A stretch of 64,000 nucleotides of DNA from Eremomyces bilateralis CBS 781.70 (Eukaryota; Ascomycota; Dothideomycetes; Eremomycetales; Eremomycetaceae): the NCBI RefSeq assembly GCF_010015585.1, contig NW_022985073.1, positions 676,923 to 740,922 on the forward strand. The letters are read 5' to 3'. How positions within the stretch are numbered: the first letter of the stretch is position 1; every line of letters begins with the position of its first letter. The notes below the pieces were generated by a model, which worked only from the letters and a program-made list of their open reading frames with translations, searched no databases and had not been told where the DNA came from. Shown piece by piece: positions 11,883 through 21,266 of the stretch. A program made the translations under genes and the position numbers.

Positions 11883-12477
11883 ATTAAATTCTTCCTAGAA
11901 TGAGTGTAGTGCGAAGACTACCCGAAGCGTTGTACGGAGGTCAGTGCCTTGATCCGAAAAACAAAAACGGCGAGTTCTATCAGATGGATTCGAGCACCTA
12001 TATCTAGCGTGTCGTGAAGAGCCGGACAACCAGGTATAAACCCTCCAGGTTAGCCCGGCACCGGCGCGGAGTTGGTAGTGGGGACGGTATTCCGGGCCAG
12101 CCGCCTTTGTTGGTGCGCGCTCTGCCCTAGAAAGCCTACCTTACCGTCCTCGAACGATATATCTCGTGATACAGCATTCCGTCCAACACTCTTCAGCCCT
12201 CTTCTCTCTGGAGGAATGTCCCGTTTGCCACCATGTCTAGGTCCGCGGCCCCGAAATGAGTCTAGCATATATTGTCACTTCGGATTCATGATTGACTCTA
12301 ACTCAAATTTTGGGCTCCCGACTGACTTATACTGCATGTCACGAGCGTGGTAGTAAACAGAACGTACTTGCTACGCAGATGGATGATACGAGATGATGTC
12401 CAGCAGCGATTGAAGAGGTCAAATATAGAGTATACTAGGTCAAACCAACCAATATTCACAGTTATGTACCACCCACA
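11883..12477. promoter_or_regulatory. Promoter of the flavin hydroxylase with CGGTATTCCG site
   Basis: About 600 bp between the hydroxylase start and the dioxygenase stop. CGGTATTCCG at 12085-12094, a CGG-N4-CCG site one base away from the palindrome in the neighbouring promoters, lies about 200 bp upstream of the hydroxylase start. No coding sequence is recognised in the rest. Confidence 0.45.
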
Positions 12478-13659
12478 TCACAATTGCGCTGGTTTAGCCA
12501 CATCCAAATTAAGAGGCAACGGAATCGGCTTGCCAGCGTCCTCAATCCGGCCCGTGACAAAGGCTAGAGGGATGTTGGGACCCCAGACATAGAGAGAATC
12601 TGGAGCCGCAGCTTCGCGGCCGAATGGTGTATCTTCATTGACGAGATCTCCATCGGAATAGTGCTCAACCACATTGCCAGATCCATCAAACCTATAGATA
12701 CGCAGTCAGCAACAAACCCATGTCAATATCAACTTGATTAAGCTTTGGTTGTTCTTTACCAGTAATCGAAGATTTGGCTACCCAGAACGTGTCTACCAAT
12801 GCCCCAGCAATTGGTCCAGCCGTTCCTTTGTAGGTGATCGTGCCCCAACCTCTGCGTGTCAAAGTCGTTGACTTCGTAGCTTGAATGGTGTACGTGAGCA
12901 TGTGGCGCTTGCTTGCTAGCGGCGAGGAAAAAGCTCTGTCTGAATTAGAATGATCAAATCCCAGCAGTCAATCGTATGTACAACCGCACGTACATGATGA
13001 TCGGCGTACTGACTTCCAAGGTCAATGTGCATGAAGACAGTATCATCCTTGTTTGAGACTGGGTCGAACACAGCATCGGTGGGTTTAAGGTTGATGGTAG
13101 TGGTATACCATGAAAAGGATTCCTCGAATTTGTTCTGTGGTACCACATATCCGTAATGGCCCAGCTTGTGGACAGGGCTGGCACCGGGTAGGAACCGTCG
13201 GACAGCGCCCTTCCGCGGTTTTTCAACCGCTGTGTTGGAAGCATGGCCACTGTCCTTGCGCTCCAAGGCCCCGACATCGACATCCGGGGAGCGGAGGGTT
13301 TGTCCGTAGACAAACCCGACAGTATTGCCGTTGGGATCTGGCACGGTGACCACTCGGCCACCACCAGGGGCATCCAGGTTCTGAATAGACGAAGCGCCCG
13401 GGAGAGATGCTGCCTTTTCCAGCTCAGCTTCGCTATCCACAACCCAGTAACCTCCGGCGAAGTGCCTCTTTTCATCCGGAGACTGCTCTGCTAGATGGAC
13501 GAAAGGCTGTGCGCCATACCCGCGTAGAAATGTGCGGCCATCCCGTTCATCTTCTGTCACCAAGCCAAAGTCTCCAAAGAATTTGACTGCTTTGGCTAGG
13601 TCAGGGTGCTTGTAGTGGACGTGCGACAAGCGCACAACGCGGATCTTGTCAGAAACCAT
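12478..13659 (-). CDS. Extradiol ring-cleavage dioxygenase (glyoxalase/VOC fold)
   Basis: Three-exon gene for 351 residues with introns 12936-12993 and 12692-12759. The protein has two vicinal-oxygen-chelate modules, as in type I extradiol dioxygenases that open catechol-type rings next to the two hydroxyls using Fe(II) or Mn(II). The three expected metal ligands are visible: H13 in RLSHVHY, a His of the run AHVHHSSYEV (238/239) and E290 in GNVVEHYSDGD. The text DHHSFF is also characteristic. An ATG-initiated frame at 12692-12901 is out of register; the correct frame reads through YEVNDFDTQRLGHDHL. The gene is transcribed divergently from the FAH-family hydrolase across 289 bp, a classical arrangement for enzymes used together. 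The substrate is inferred to be a catechol or trihydroxybenzene made by the adjacent hydroxylase. Confidence 0.9.
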
Positions 13660-13828
13660 GTCAAATTCGTCGTCAATGAGTGCTCTGATGATTGTTGAAC
13701 TAGACGGCTAGACTTTGAATTTGAATTTGATTTGATTTGATTTAGAGAGATTATATTCCCTTTGACCAAACCGGTTTCACAACACAGTTGGGAACGTGCT
13801 TCTGGGCCCGATGTTGGGCGGCATACGA

Positions 13829-13838
13829 CGGTATACCG
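13829..13838. promoter_or_regulatory. CGGTATACCG palindrome in the divergent dioxygenase/hydrolase promoter
   Basis: Perfect palindrome, identical to the one upstream of the transporter and followed by the same CG dinucleotide. It lies 170 bp from the dioxygenase start and 111 bp from the hydrolase start, where one bound dimer could act on both genes. It is probably a Zn2Cys6 operator (inference). Confidence 0.55.
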
Positions 13839-13842
13839 CGAT

Positions 13843-13862
13843 CCGGTGTGGCTGCCGGTGTG
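13843..13862. promoter_or_regulatory. Direct repeat CCGGTGTG-N4-CCGGTGTG
   Basis: Two identical octamers separated by four bases, immediately beside the palindrome at 13829. Directly repeated CGG triplets twelve bases apart are another arrangement used by Zn2Cys6 factors. Function is inferred from position only. Confidence 0.4.
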
Positions 13863-13948
13863 CAGCTGTTAAAGTAGAAACGGTTTCCAGAACCATTGTT
13901 CTCGACGACGGCAATATTTTGCAAGGGCTTCGTGCATACAACGCAAAT

Positions 13949-14930
13949 ATGGCATTCGAGAAGCTTGTTCGATACCAGGTGGAAGGCTCGATCTATTATG
14001 GGGATCTGATAGAGACAGCTGAAACCGGCTTCAAAGTGCGCAGATTGAGCGGCGGTCTTGGTGGCTTTCAGCCACAAGGGGATATTGATACGGTGAACAA
14101 GGTAAGTTTCCTCAGGCCACACTACACACAGCCGGTAATTCTGACGTTCTTATCTCCGTAGCTCCTTTGCCCCTTGGAGAAGACGCCGATTATACTATGC
14201 ATCGGACTCAACTACAAGAAACATGCAACTGAAGCTTCAGTAAGCCAAATGCTCATGATGTTTTCCTCATTGCTTTGGTGCCGAGGTTTTGTCTGGCAAC
14301 GTAATCGCTGACGGCGGGCTTGTTCAGCTTGAAATTCCAGATTATCCCGTGGTCTTCACCAAGCCCTCGGATGCCCTTGCGGGACCCGGCGAAGCGATTC
14401 CTATCAGCCCAGGCGCTCAATCCATGCTGGACTATGAAGGGGAATTGGTCGTGGTAATTAGCAAGGACTGTAAGAATCTTCCTGAAGACGTTGATCTCAG
14501 CGAATATGTCCTTGGATACACGGCCGGAAACGATGTCTCAGCACGAAACTACCAACTTCCCAAAGCCGGCGGTGGTCAATATTCATATGCGAAGTCGTTC
14601 GACAAGTTTGCACCCATCGGTCCTTATATTGTCAGTTCGAGCGTCATCAAGGATCCGCAAAGCCTGAAATATGTCACGAGGGTGAACGGGAAGACGGTGC
14701 AGGAGACGGACACTGATGACATGATATGGTCGGTGAAGGCGATTCTGCGACACTTGACTCGGGGTACCACCGTGCGCGCAGGAACCATTATCATGACGGG
14801 CACACCAGCTGGCGTCGGCTTTTTCAGGAACCTCTTCCTACAGGACGGTGATATGGTCGAGGTCGAGATCGAAGGAGTGATGAAGCTGTCCAACATTATC
14901 AAGTACGAGGATCATGCTTCCAAAATGTAG
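13949..14930 (+). CDS. Fumarylacetoacetate hydrolase-family enzyme (acylpyruvate hydrolase/HpcE type)
   Basis: Three-exon gene for 291 residues with introns 14102-14161 and 14240-14285. The product matches the compact FAH-fold enzymes that hydrolyse C-C bonds of 2,4-diketo acids or isomerise ring-cleavage products. Conserved marks run in order: IGLNYKKHATEA, VVFTKPSDALAGP, the metal-binding YEGELVVVI, GYTAGNDVSARNYQ, and TIIMTGTPAGVG near the C-terminus. The start at MAFEKLVRYQ follows the family's usual N-terminus; an upstream ATG at 13796 would add an unrelated extension. It is divergent from the ring-cleavage dioxygenase, so the natural reading is that it processes the ring-opened product. 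Whether it releases acetoacetate, pyruvate or another acid is not visible. Confidence 0.9.
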
Positions 14931-16262
14931 TCGCCCAGGCAAAATAACTAATAGTCTGATAATCAAAGGCTTCTCTTCTGCTAGTATAAGGCTTCGGTTC
15001 GACTGTTAAGCTGTAGAGCCCGAGTACATCCCCTTAGGGCGGGTTGAACGCATGGGGATGGTGGTGAAGATGGTGATATGGTGCTGTAGGGGATCGAGCT
15101 GGTGGGAAAATTTCCCGTTGTGGTAATTACAGCGTGGCTACATCCGATTAAGTTCTCCCTAACTCGCACCCAGGGCTTTCTCTCGGCCCGGTTTCAACTC
15201 TAAACCCTCTATATCGACGAGTTCGTCGGGTCTTTGGAGAAAGAAATGTCGAACCCTCCCCGTATCCCAAACCTATCTGTACTTTCGTTCCGCTTCCCTT
15301 CGCTCCTCGTTAAATTTGGTGTCTGTCAGTACACAAATTTGCGGAGCCGGGTGAGTAGCTGGCGATTGGTTGGTGTGGCACAATTAACGGGGATTTGTGA
15401 AGAGATCTGCGTACCTTGTGACTGAGACTGAGACTGATCCTGCATCAGTAATGTTCCGGGTCAGTCCAATCGTGCGTCGGGCTCCGACAGGTGATGGGGT
15501 TGCTACCCCAGACGAAGTTTAGGATCGCGCGACTTGCTCACCTTCAAGTGAGTGAGCAGTTTGTTGGTGCTCACTATCAGGCATCGTGAGCACACCCACT
15601 GATCACTCTTCATCACTGTGAGCAGAGTGAGCAGGATGAAGGAATTGAATCACCGTGTATGTACACATCGAGGTTGCTTTCGACTAAGTTAGCTCTAGTT
15701 GTAAATTGATATCTTCGTCTACCCATACCTCTGCTTCACCTTGTGCGCTTCCCAGCTGATACTCCTCTCTAAGAGATTTAAACCCACGTGACGCATCCCT
15801 GATACCAGCTCACAACAAGCAGTTGTTATAGCGGTTATTTTACCTCTTGGAGCGCGGAGAGCTCTTAGAGTACGGGATTTAGGTATCCAAGTTCGTCGCT
15901 CAGACCTTGACGTCCATGTCATTTCGGAAGTCCTCGGTAATTTGCGGCTTTTGGTATAACTCCCTGCTCTATAACCGTCGAATCCTCAATCATCTCCCCC
16001 CTAACTATTCGTACCCACCCCGTTCCGGCTTATGACGGGAATTTGCTCGGCTGACGGATACCGAGTCGGAGGGTGAGTTCGGCTAAGGCTATATTAGTAC
16101 GCACCTGGATCCTTGATTGTCGTCCCAGCATATATACCCTCTTGTGGTGAGTTACCTTCTGAGCTTAAGAGCCCCTGCGAGAGCTTATATCAACCATCTA
16201 TATAAATCTGAATATCTTCGTTTATCCCCCCAACTGGCGTTTAAGGATACCTTACCGACGGA
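14931..16262. other. 1.3-kb intergenic region with diverged repeat and inverted motifs
   Basis: No convincing gene. It holds the left copy of the repeat that flanks the lipocalin-like gene and, near 15540-15640, several scattered copies of GTGAGCA/TGCTCAC in both orientations. CGG-ATA-CCG at 16055-16063 resembles the cluster palindrome but has three central bases. A weak open frame at 15719-15922 on the minus strand matches nothing I can name. Confidence 0.4.
15325..15437 (+). repeat. Left copy of diverged direct repeat flanking the lipocalin-like gene
   Basis: About 113 bp that aligns by eye with 16799-16920. Shared blocks include AGCTGGCGATTGGTTGGTG, GCCGGGTG, a CACAATT..A.GGGG segment and CTGAGACTGA. 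The copies are in the same orientation, about 1.47 kb apart. No coding content is seen. Confidence 0.7.
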
Positions 16263-16769
16263 ATGGCACACGAATCGATCCGCCAGCAGCTTATCGGCGC
16301 GTGGGAGCTCATCGAATACGTCGCGTATCTCCCCGACGATCCTTCTAATAAGGTCCACCCTATGGGCCCCAATGCAACGGGCATCATCATGTACACACCG
16401 GACGGGTACATGTCGGCGCAACTCCTGAAGCCGAACCAGGCGGCATTTGACACCGCCCAAGGGACCGCGAACGAATGGGCCCAGGTCGGCAAGAAATTCA
16501 TCGGTTATACGGGCCAGTTTTACTTGGACGAGCGCGGGGACGAAAAGGGTCGGCCAATCCTTATACATCATATGCGCAATGCGAGTCTGCCGTCCTTAAG
16601 AGGGGATAAGCAGAGGCGGCTCGTAGGATTTAGCAACGAAAGCGACGGCAAGTACCTGGTCCTGGGCGTAGAGGGGACAGTGGCTATCGGTACGGAGCGA
16701 AGGGTGCTTCAGTTGCGGTGGAGGAGACTGCCTTACAACGATAAGACGACGCCGCAGGAGAATCTTTGA
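16263..16769 (+). CDS. Lipocalin-like domain protein
   Basis: Single-exon gene for 168 residues, the size of the lipocalin-like (calycin, Lipocalin_5) family found in fungi and bacteria. The N-terminal text QLIGAWELIEY is the family hallmark. It is followed by PMGPNATGIIMYTPDGYMSA, and a later YTGQFYLDE strand fits the small beta-barrel. These barrels bind small hydrophobic molecules, and some relatives in fungal metabolite clusters act as accessory or isomerase-like proteins. Base composition is more GC-rich than its flanks. It is set between two copies of a diverged direct repeat, beside a transposase remnant, so it may have arrived or moved as a unit (inference). A specific role in aromatic breakdown cannot be deduced. 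Confidence 0.8.
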   Translation: MAHESIRQQLIGAWELIEYVAYLPDDPSNKVHPMGPNATGIIMYTPDGYMSAQLLKPNQAAFDTAQGTANEWAQVGKKFIGYTGQFYLDERGDEKGRPILIHHMRNASLPSLRGDKQRRLVGFSNESDGKYLVLGVEGTVAIGTERRVLQLRWRRLPYNDKTTPQENL

Positions 16770-16798
16770 GAAGAGATAGTGCGTTGTAATAAGTCTTT

Positions 16799-16920
16799 GT
16801 CAGGACATAGATTTTGCAAAGCCGGGTGGACAGCTGGCGATTGGTTGGTGAGGCATGTGCAGAACACAATTTAATGGGGGTCTGCATGACATGATCTGTG
16901 TACTTTTGTCTGAGACTGAT
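16799..16920 (+). repeat. Right copy of diverged direct repeat flanking the lipocalin-like gene
   Basis: Partner of 15325-15437 in the same orientation, with roughly three quarters of bases matching by eye and small insertions. It begins 30 bp after the lipocalin-like stop codon. Confidence 0.7.
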
Positions 16921-17203
16921 GCTGTGGCAAGTTATCTCAGTTGGGACTCAGACGGGATCTGCAAGATAGTTGTGGCGGTGCAGGCATCTTTCAGATGCCG
17001 TCTGAGGGCCTTTTGCAAGCATTTTGGTGGGCGCCCCGCGGAGGACAAAAATAGCAGGACTCACATTGGGCTTGGCGCCACCACCCGTACAGATTTCTAT
17101 ATAAAAACAGATATATTCACAATAACGCTGTCAATCCACGTCAAAATGGAAGGTGACGTTATTAAGTCTTATACAAACAGTCTATAGGTAAAAAACGCGG
17201 CGG

Positions 17204-17935
17204 TTAGCCCGCCATTCCGCCCCCATAACCAATCAGTTGACCACCAGCCTCGATCACCTTTCGAAGTCGATCAGGCATAGAAAGTACCCGTTTATTAATC
17301 CATTCCTGTTTAAGCTCTCCCCAGGCCTCGATCGCTAATTCACGAGTTTCTTCGGGATTGAAATGGCGATATTTCCGTACGTATTGCTTCGTCGGTTGCC
17401 AACAGTCCTCGATGATCGCAAGATCCGGCGATCCTGCGCAATTAAAGTACGAATGTACGCCATTTTGCTCTTTCCATTGTTGTACGGCATTGCCTTTTTT
17501 CCTTGACCGCGGCGGTGCGTGGCCTGAGTCTTGATCCTCCTCTAAAACGAAGAAATCTCCACGGTCGACCCATTCCTGAACTTCCGTCTGGAGTATCTCC
17601 TTGAGATAAACGTCCTGCGTCTTCTTCCCGTTTTTATTCGTCGGTATCTCGTAAAAGGTAAGGAGGGACTTGAAGTCGTAGCCCACCGCGGCCCATGCGT
17701 GGACTTTGAGCTTCTCTGCGTCGTCCCGTTCCTCCACGCGTTGGATACACTTGGGACAGTACCGTTCGCCGCGTTTCCGGATAATAACGAGCTTCCCTTG
17801 AGGCCCCATCCCGAAATGGACTTCGTCGCTATATCTGATACAATCGCGAGAGCAATAAGGCGCCGCATACAACCCAAGGAGGAACACCCACCAACACGGC
17901 GAAAGGGGACCAGAATGCCAGAAACAGCGCAGCAA
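17204..17935 (-). mobile_element. 5'-truncated Tc1/mariner-type transposase
   Basis: Open frame of 243 residues matching the catalytic half of a Tc1/mariner DDE transposase. The first acidic residue is in RYSDEVHFG and the second in LEEDQDSGH. The third is in DLAIIEDCW, where the text DCWQPTKQYVRK is typical. The N-terminal helix-turn-helix half is missing: upstream sequence to about 18000 gives only broken frames. AT-rich stretches with TAAAAAAC near 17190 and, inverted, near 18040 may be eroded ends, but I could not align convincing terminal repeats or a clean TA duplication. It is a plain DNA transposon remnant, inactive because its DNA-binding part is lost. Confidence 0.75.
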
Positions 17936-18670
17936 GTGCCAACCGGCACGATATCACGCAAAGCACCCTAGAAATTGCCAAGGTCCAAGGCATCCCACGG
18001 CGCCAGCACGGAATAACGTGAAGGTTTTCCCCTACTGGGGTTTTTTATCCTCCATAGTTGCCGTACAGCCTGCATAGACCAATAGGGACCGAATCAGGCG
18101 TTAAATAGAATTATTAATAATAATAATATCTTTTCTATGGAACCTACTCCGTACATTTGGTGCAATTTCTGGTATTGTCGTAGTCTGGATATCAACATCC
18201 CCAGATGAACTACAGCTGTGATTGGGTTGTCACCCATGTATGATAGGTATTGGCAGCATTGGCAGTGTCCGGTTTACCGGTACCTGCCGGTGAACACGGC
18301 ATCCCGGTCAAAGTCTGTGGGGGCGGCGCGCCCCGTCTGCGCCTCCGGAGCCCCATTTTACAGAGCACTGGTACGGTACTCGGGACATAGGCACGCATTC
18401 CTTACTCTGACCGCGCCGGCAGCCGACGCAGGGCACGGGATGGGAGACAAGACGGCTGACCGGGCGGCACCGTTCTGGATGACCGACGGCCCCATTCATG
18501 AAGGCCGGCTAGTGGTGTGCACCATAAGATCATAAGAATCAATTATTGTTATTTGCAGCCGCCGCTTTCCCGACACTTCCTTCACTCCTTTATCAGACCT
18601 ATACGGTACTCACTTGTCTACCGAAAATTAAGTCAGGATATCTCCTGCTCCGGACCAGAATACAGCAACC
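17936..18670. promoter_or_regulatory. Promoter region of acetoacetyl-CoA synthetase with CGGTTTACCG site
   Basis: About 730 bp between the transposase remnant and the synthetase start. CGGTTTACCG at 18270-18279 is one base from the cluster palindrome CGGTATACCG and keeps the CGG-N4-CCG form. It lies 392 bp upstream of the start codon. A TAATAATAATAATATC run is at about 18116. No gene is recognised. Confidence 0.45.
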
Positions 18671-20968
18671 ATGGGCTCGGAACCGATTTGGGTACCTAGC
18701 AATACGCGACACACTGGCATCCACACCTTTCGGCTGTACGTCAATCGGACATATTCCTTGAATCTTCAGACATACGATGACCTACACAAATGGTCTGTCA
18801 TGAACATCCCGGACTTTGCCGAAGCTCTTTTCGTTTTTGCCGGCATCCACGCTTCGACCCCGTACCTTCGACCAGCCGATGGAGTCGACACCATGTATCC
18901 GCCGCCACGGTGGTTTCCCGGTGCCCGGTTGAATTACACCGAGAATATCCTTAAGCCTGGACTCGGGTTGCGACCGAACGGTATTGCCGTTACTGTCTGT
19001 GACGAAGACCCGAGTACGAGTGTCGATATCACGTTCCTCGAGCTCGAGAGACAGACAGCACTCTGGGCTACGGCGTTGCGGAACATGGGTGTTGGAGTGG
19101 GAGACAGAGTTGCTAGTAGGTTTCAGCCATTTTTTACTTTGCTTCTTTTCACCTCCCCCCGCCTCACATTTTGGGTTGAGATTTCGAACATCTGTGCTTG
19201 GAAAGATACTGAGCATCGATAGCTGTGCTACCCAACAAACTCGACTGCCTCCTTGTTCTCCTGGCTGCTGGCTCTATCGGGGCGATTTTCTCGTCGACCT
19301 CACCTGACATGGGTGCCACTGGTATTATCGAGAGGTACAAACAGGTTCGACCTAAGGTTTTGGTTTGTGATACCGTCGTCACCTATGCAGGCAAGAAAAT
19401 AGATTTGCGGAAACGACTATTTGAAGCAAACAAAAAGCTATCTGAGCTGGTCCCCGAGCTTCAACATACCTTGGTGGCCAATGGTCCCATCTTTGAGGGC
19501 CAAAACGTGAAATCGGCCAACTCTGTGCTTGCGGCCACCCGTGCAACAAGTCCCCGATACGAGCAGCTTCCCTTCGACCACCCGATCTACATCCTGTACA
19601 CCTCCGGCACGACGGGGACTCCAAAATGCATCACGCATGCAGCAGGTCGAGCACTCCTGCAACAAAAGAAAGAACTCATCCTCACCGGGGACGTCAAACC
19701 CAACTCGACTTATTATCAATACACGACGACTGGTTGGATGATGTGGAATTGGGTCGTGGCAGTATTGAGCGTGGGTGGGCGAATCATTCTTTATGATGGC
19801 AGTCCGCTTCATCCCACGCCGAGTGCGCAAATCGAGTTGATCAAGAAACAGGAGTGAGTGTGCCACGATCGAAGACCCTCGGTCGCTGTCGAGCCCAGCG
19901 GTTGTGCAGCGCCGGCCTTGGTACTGACCTCTTTGCCATAGTGTCACCCACTGGGGAACAAGTCCAAAATTCCTCGCCGCCCTGAGACGCTCTGGGCTTC
20001 CCAAGGACATGGACCTTCCGAGTCTCTGTCATGTCGGTTCTGCAGGATCGCCCCTCAGCGCCGAGCTCCATCGATGGTTCGCAGACACGTTTCCGGCTGG
20101 AGTAGGACTAACCAGCGGTTCGGGGGGTACTGACCTGGTCGGAGGGAGTGAGTATATGACTCATCTATCTGATGTGCAGCTAGACTTCTGACCATTTGAA
20201 GTTGTCTCCGGCAGTCCGATAACCAATATCTACCCTGGTGAGATCTCCGTGCCAAACCTAGGCATGAAGGTCGAAATCTGGGACAGTTCGGGGAGGAATA
20301 TTGAAGACTCCGGCGAGAAAGGTGATCTCGTTATTACGAAGCCCTTTTTCAGCATGCCAATAGGGTTCTGGGGTGAGAATGGCAAGGCCAAGTACCGTGC
20401 AGCTTATTTTGAGCAGTATCCCGGCGTATGGTACCACGGGGACTTCATCAGGAAAATCCCCGGGACCAATGGTTATGAGATTCTGGGCAGAAGCGACGGC
20501 GTCCTTAACCCTGGAGGTATGTGTCCCACCCGGCAAATGATCGAGAACACTTCACTGACAAATCCAGGCGTGCGGTTTGGCAGCGCAGAAATTTATGGCA
20601 TCTTGGACAAGTTTGAAGAACTCCAAGATTTCCTCTGCGTTGCACAGAAGCTTCCACCCACCTTTCAGGATGAGCAAGTCTTGCTTTTCATTATGATGGC
20701 CGCTGGCAAGCGGCTTGACGACAGTCTTTTGTCCAGGATCAAGCAGGAAATATCGCGATCACTCAGTCTGAGACACGTTCCGGGTGGGATACACGAGGTG
20801 CACGGTATTCCCTATACCGTGAACGGAAAGCGTATTGAGAATCTAGTGAGGGATATTGTGGCCGGGAAATCCGTCGGTGAAGCGCGAACCGCGATAAATC
20901 CAGAGTGTCTGAAGGAATATGAGAACTTCAGGCTCGGCGCCGCGGAAGCAGCGCAAAGCAAGCTCTGA
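18671..20968 (+). CDS. Acetoacetyl-CoA synthetase
   Basis: Five-exon gene for 665 residues, the normal length of acetoacetyl-CoA synthetases of the acyl-adenylating (ANL) superfamily, which convert acetoacetate, ATP and CoA to acetoacetyl-CoA. Introns: 19116-19222, 19854-19941, 20148-20201 and 20517-20567. The AMP-binding signature YTSGTTGTPK is at about residue 270. It is followed by TTTGWMMWNW, and the adenylation-core text SGSGGTDLVGG and GRSDGVLNPGG are family-specific. The N-terminal cap beginning MGSEPIWVPS also fits. No mitochondrial targeting sequence is evident, so action in the cytosol is likely. It lies between the ring-cleavage genes and their presumed regulator, which suggests that the pathway releases acetoacetate. 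A duplicate of a general leucine-degradation enzyme is the alternative. Confidence 0.92.
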
Positions 20969-21266
20969 AGTGCTTTTGGGGGGTTTCCAGAGAATGGAAT
21001 GGAATTTTTGATGTTCTATTAGTCATGTCAACTAGTTTGTCCTAGATACGGTTCGGTCTGGGTACAAGAGTAGAGCCAACTAGGTCACTGAACTCCTGTT
21101 GCTTGATCAACAGGCGGTGAATTACCGTAGAATTTAAGATATAATACAGACTGGGGGAGTCCCCAATCATGTCCTGACCTGAGTACCAGCCTTCAACCCC
21201 GGAGATACTGCCTGGAATCATGTAGACCCTTACTTGTACTGGTATAAACCCCCCCACCAGTCTGCA
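20969..21266. other. Short convergent intergenic region
   Basis: About 300 bp between the ends of the synthetase and the Zn2Cys6 gene. It must hold both 3' ends, and nothing else is recognised. Confidence 0.4.

Noticed and set aside
12692-12901. Apparent separate small gene (69 residues) on the minus strand
   Set aside because: It is an out-of-register reading of exon 2 of the extradiol dioxygenase. The correct frame gives the conserved HVHHSSYEV and FDYW text and joins both flanking exons in phase. A frameshift I first suspected here was a transcription slip on my part.
15719-15922. 67-residue open frame that might be a transposon or gene fragment
   Set aside because: I could not connect it to a specific protein family or find ends around it.
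17190-18060. Possible terminal inverted repeats of the Tc1/mariner remnant (TAAAAAAC blocks)
   Set aside because: Only about a dozen AT-rich bases match and no clean TA duplication is found.
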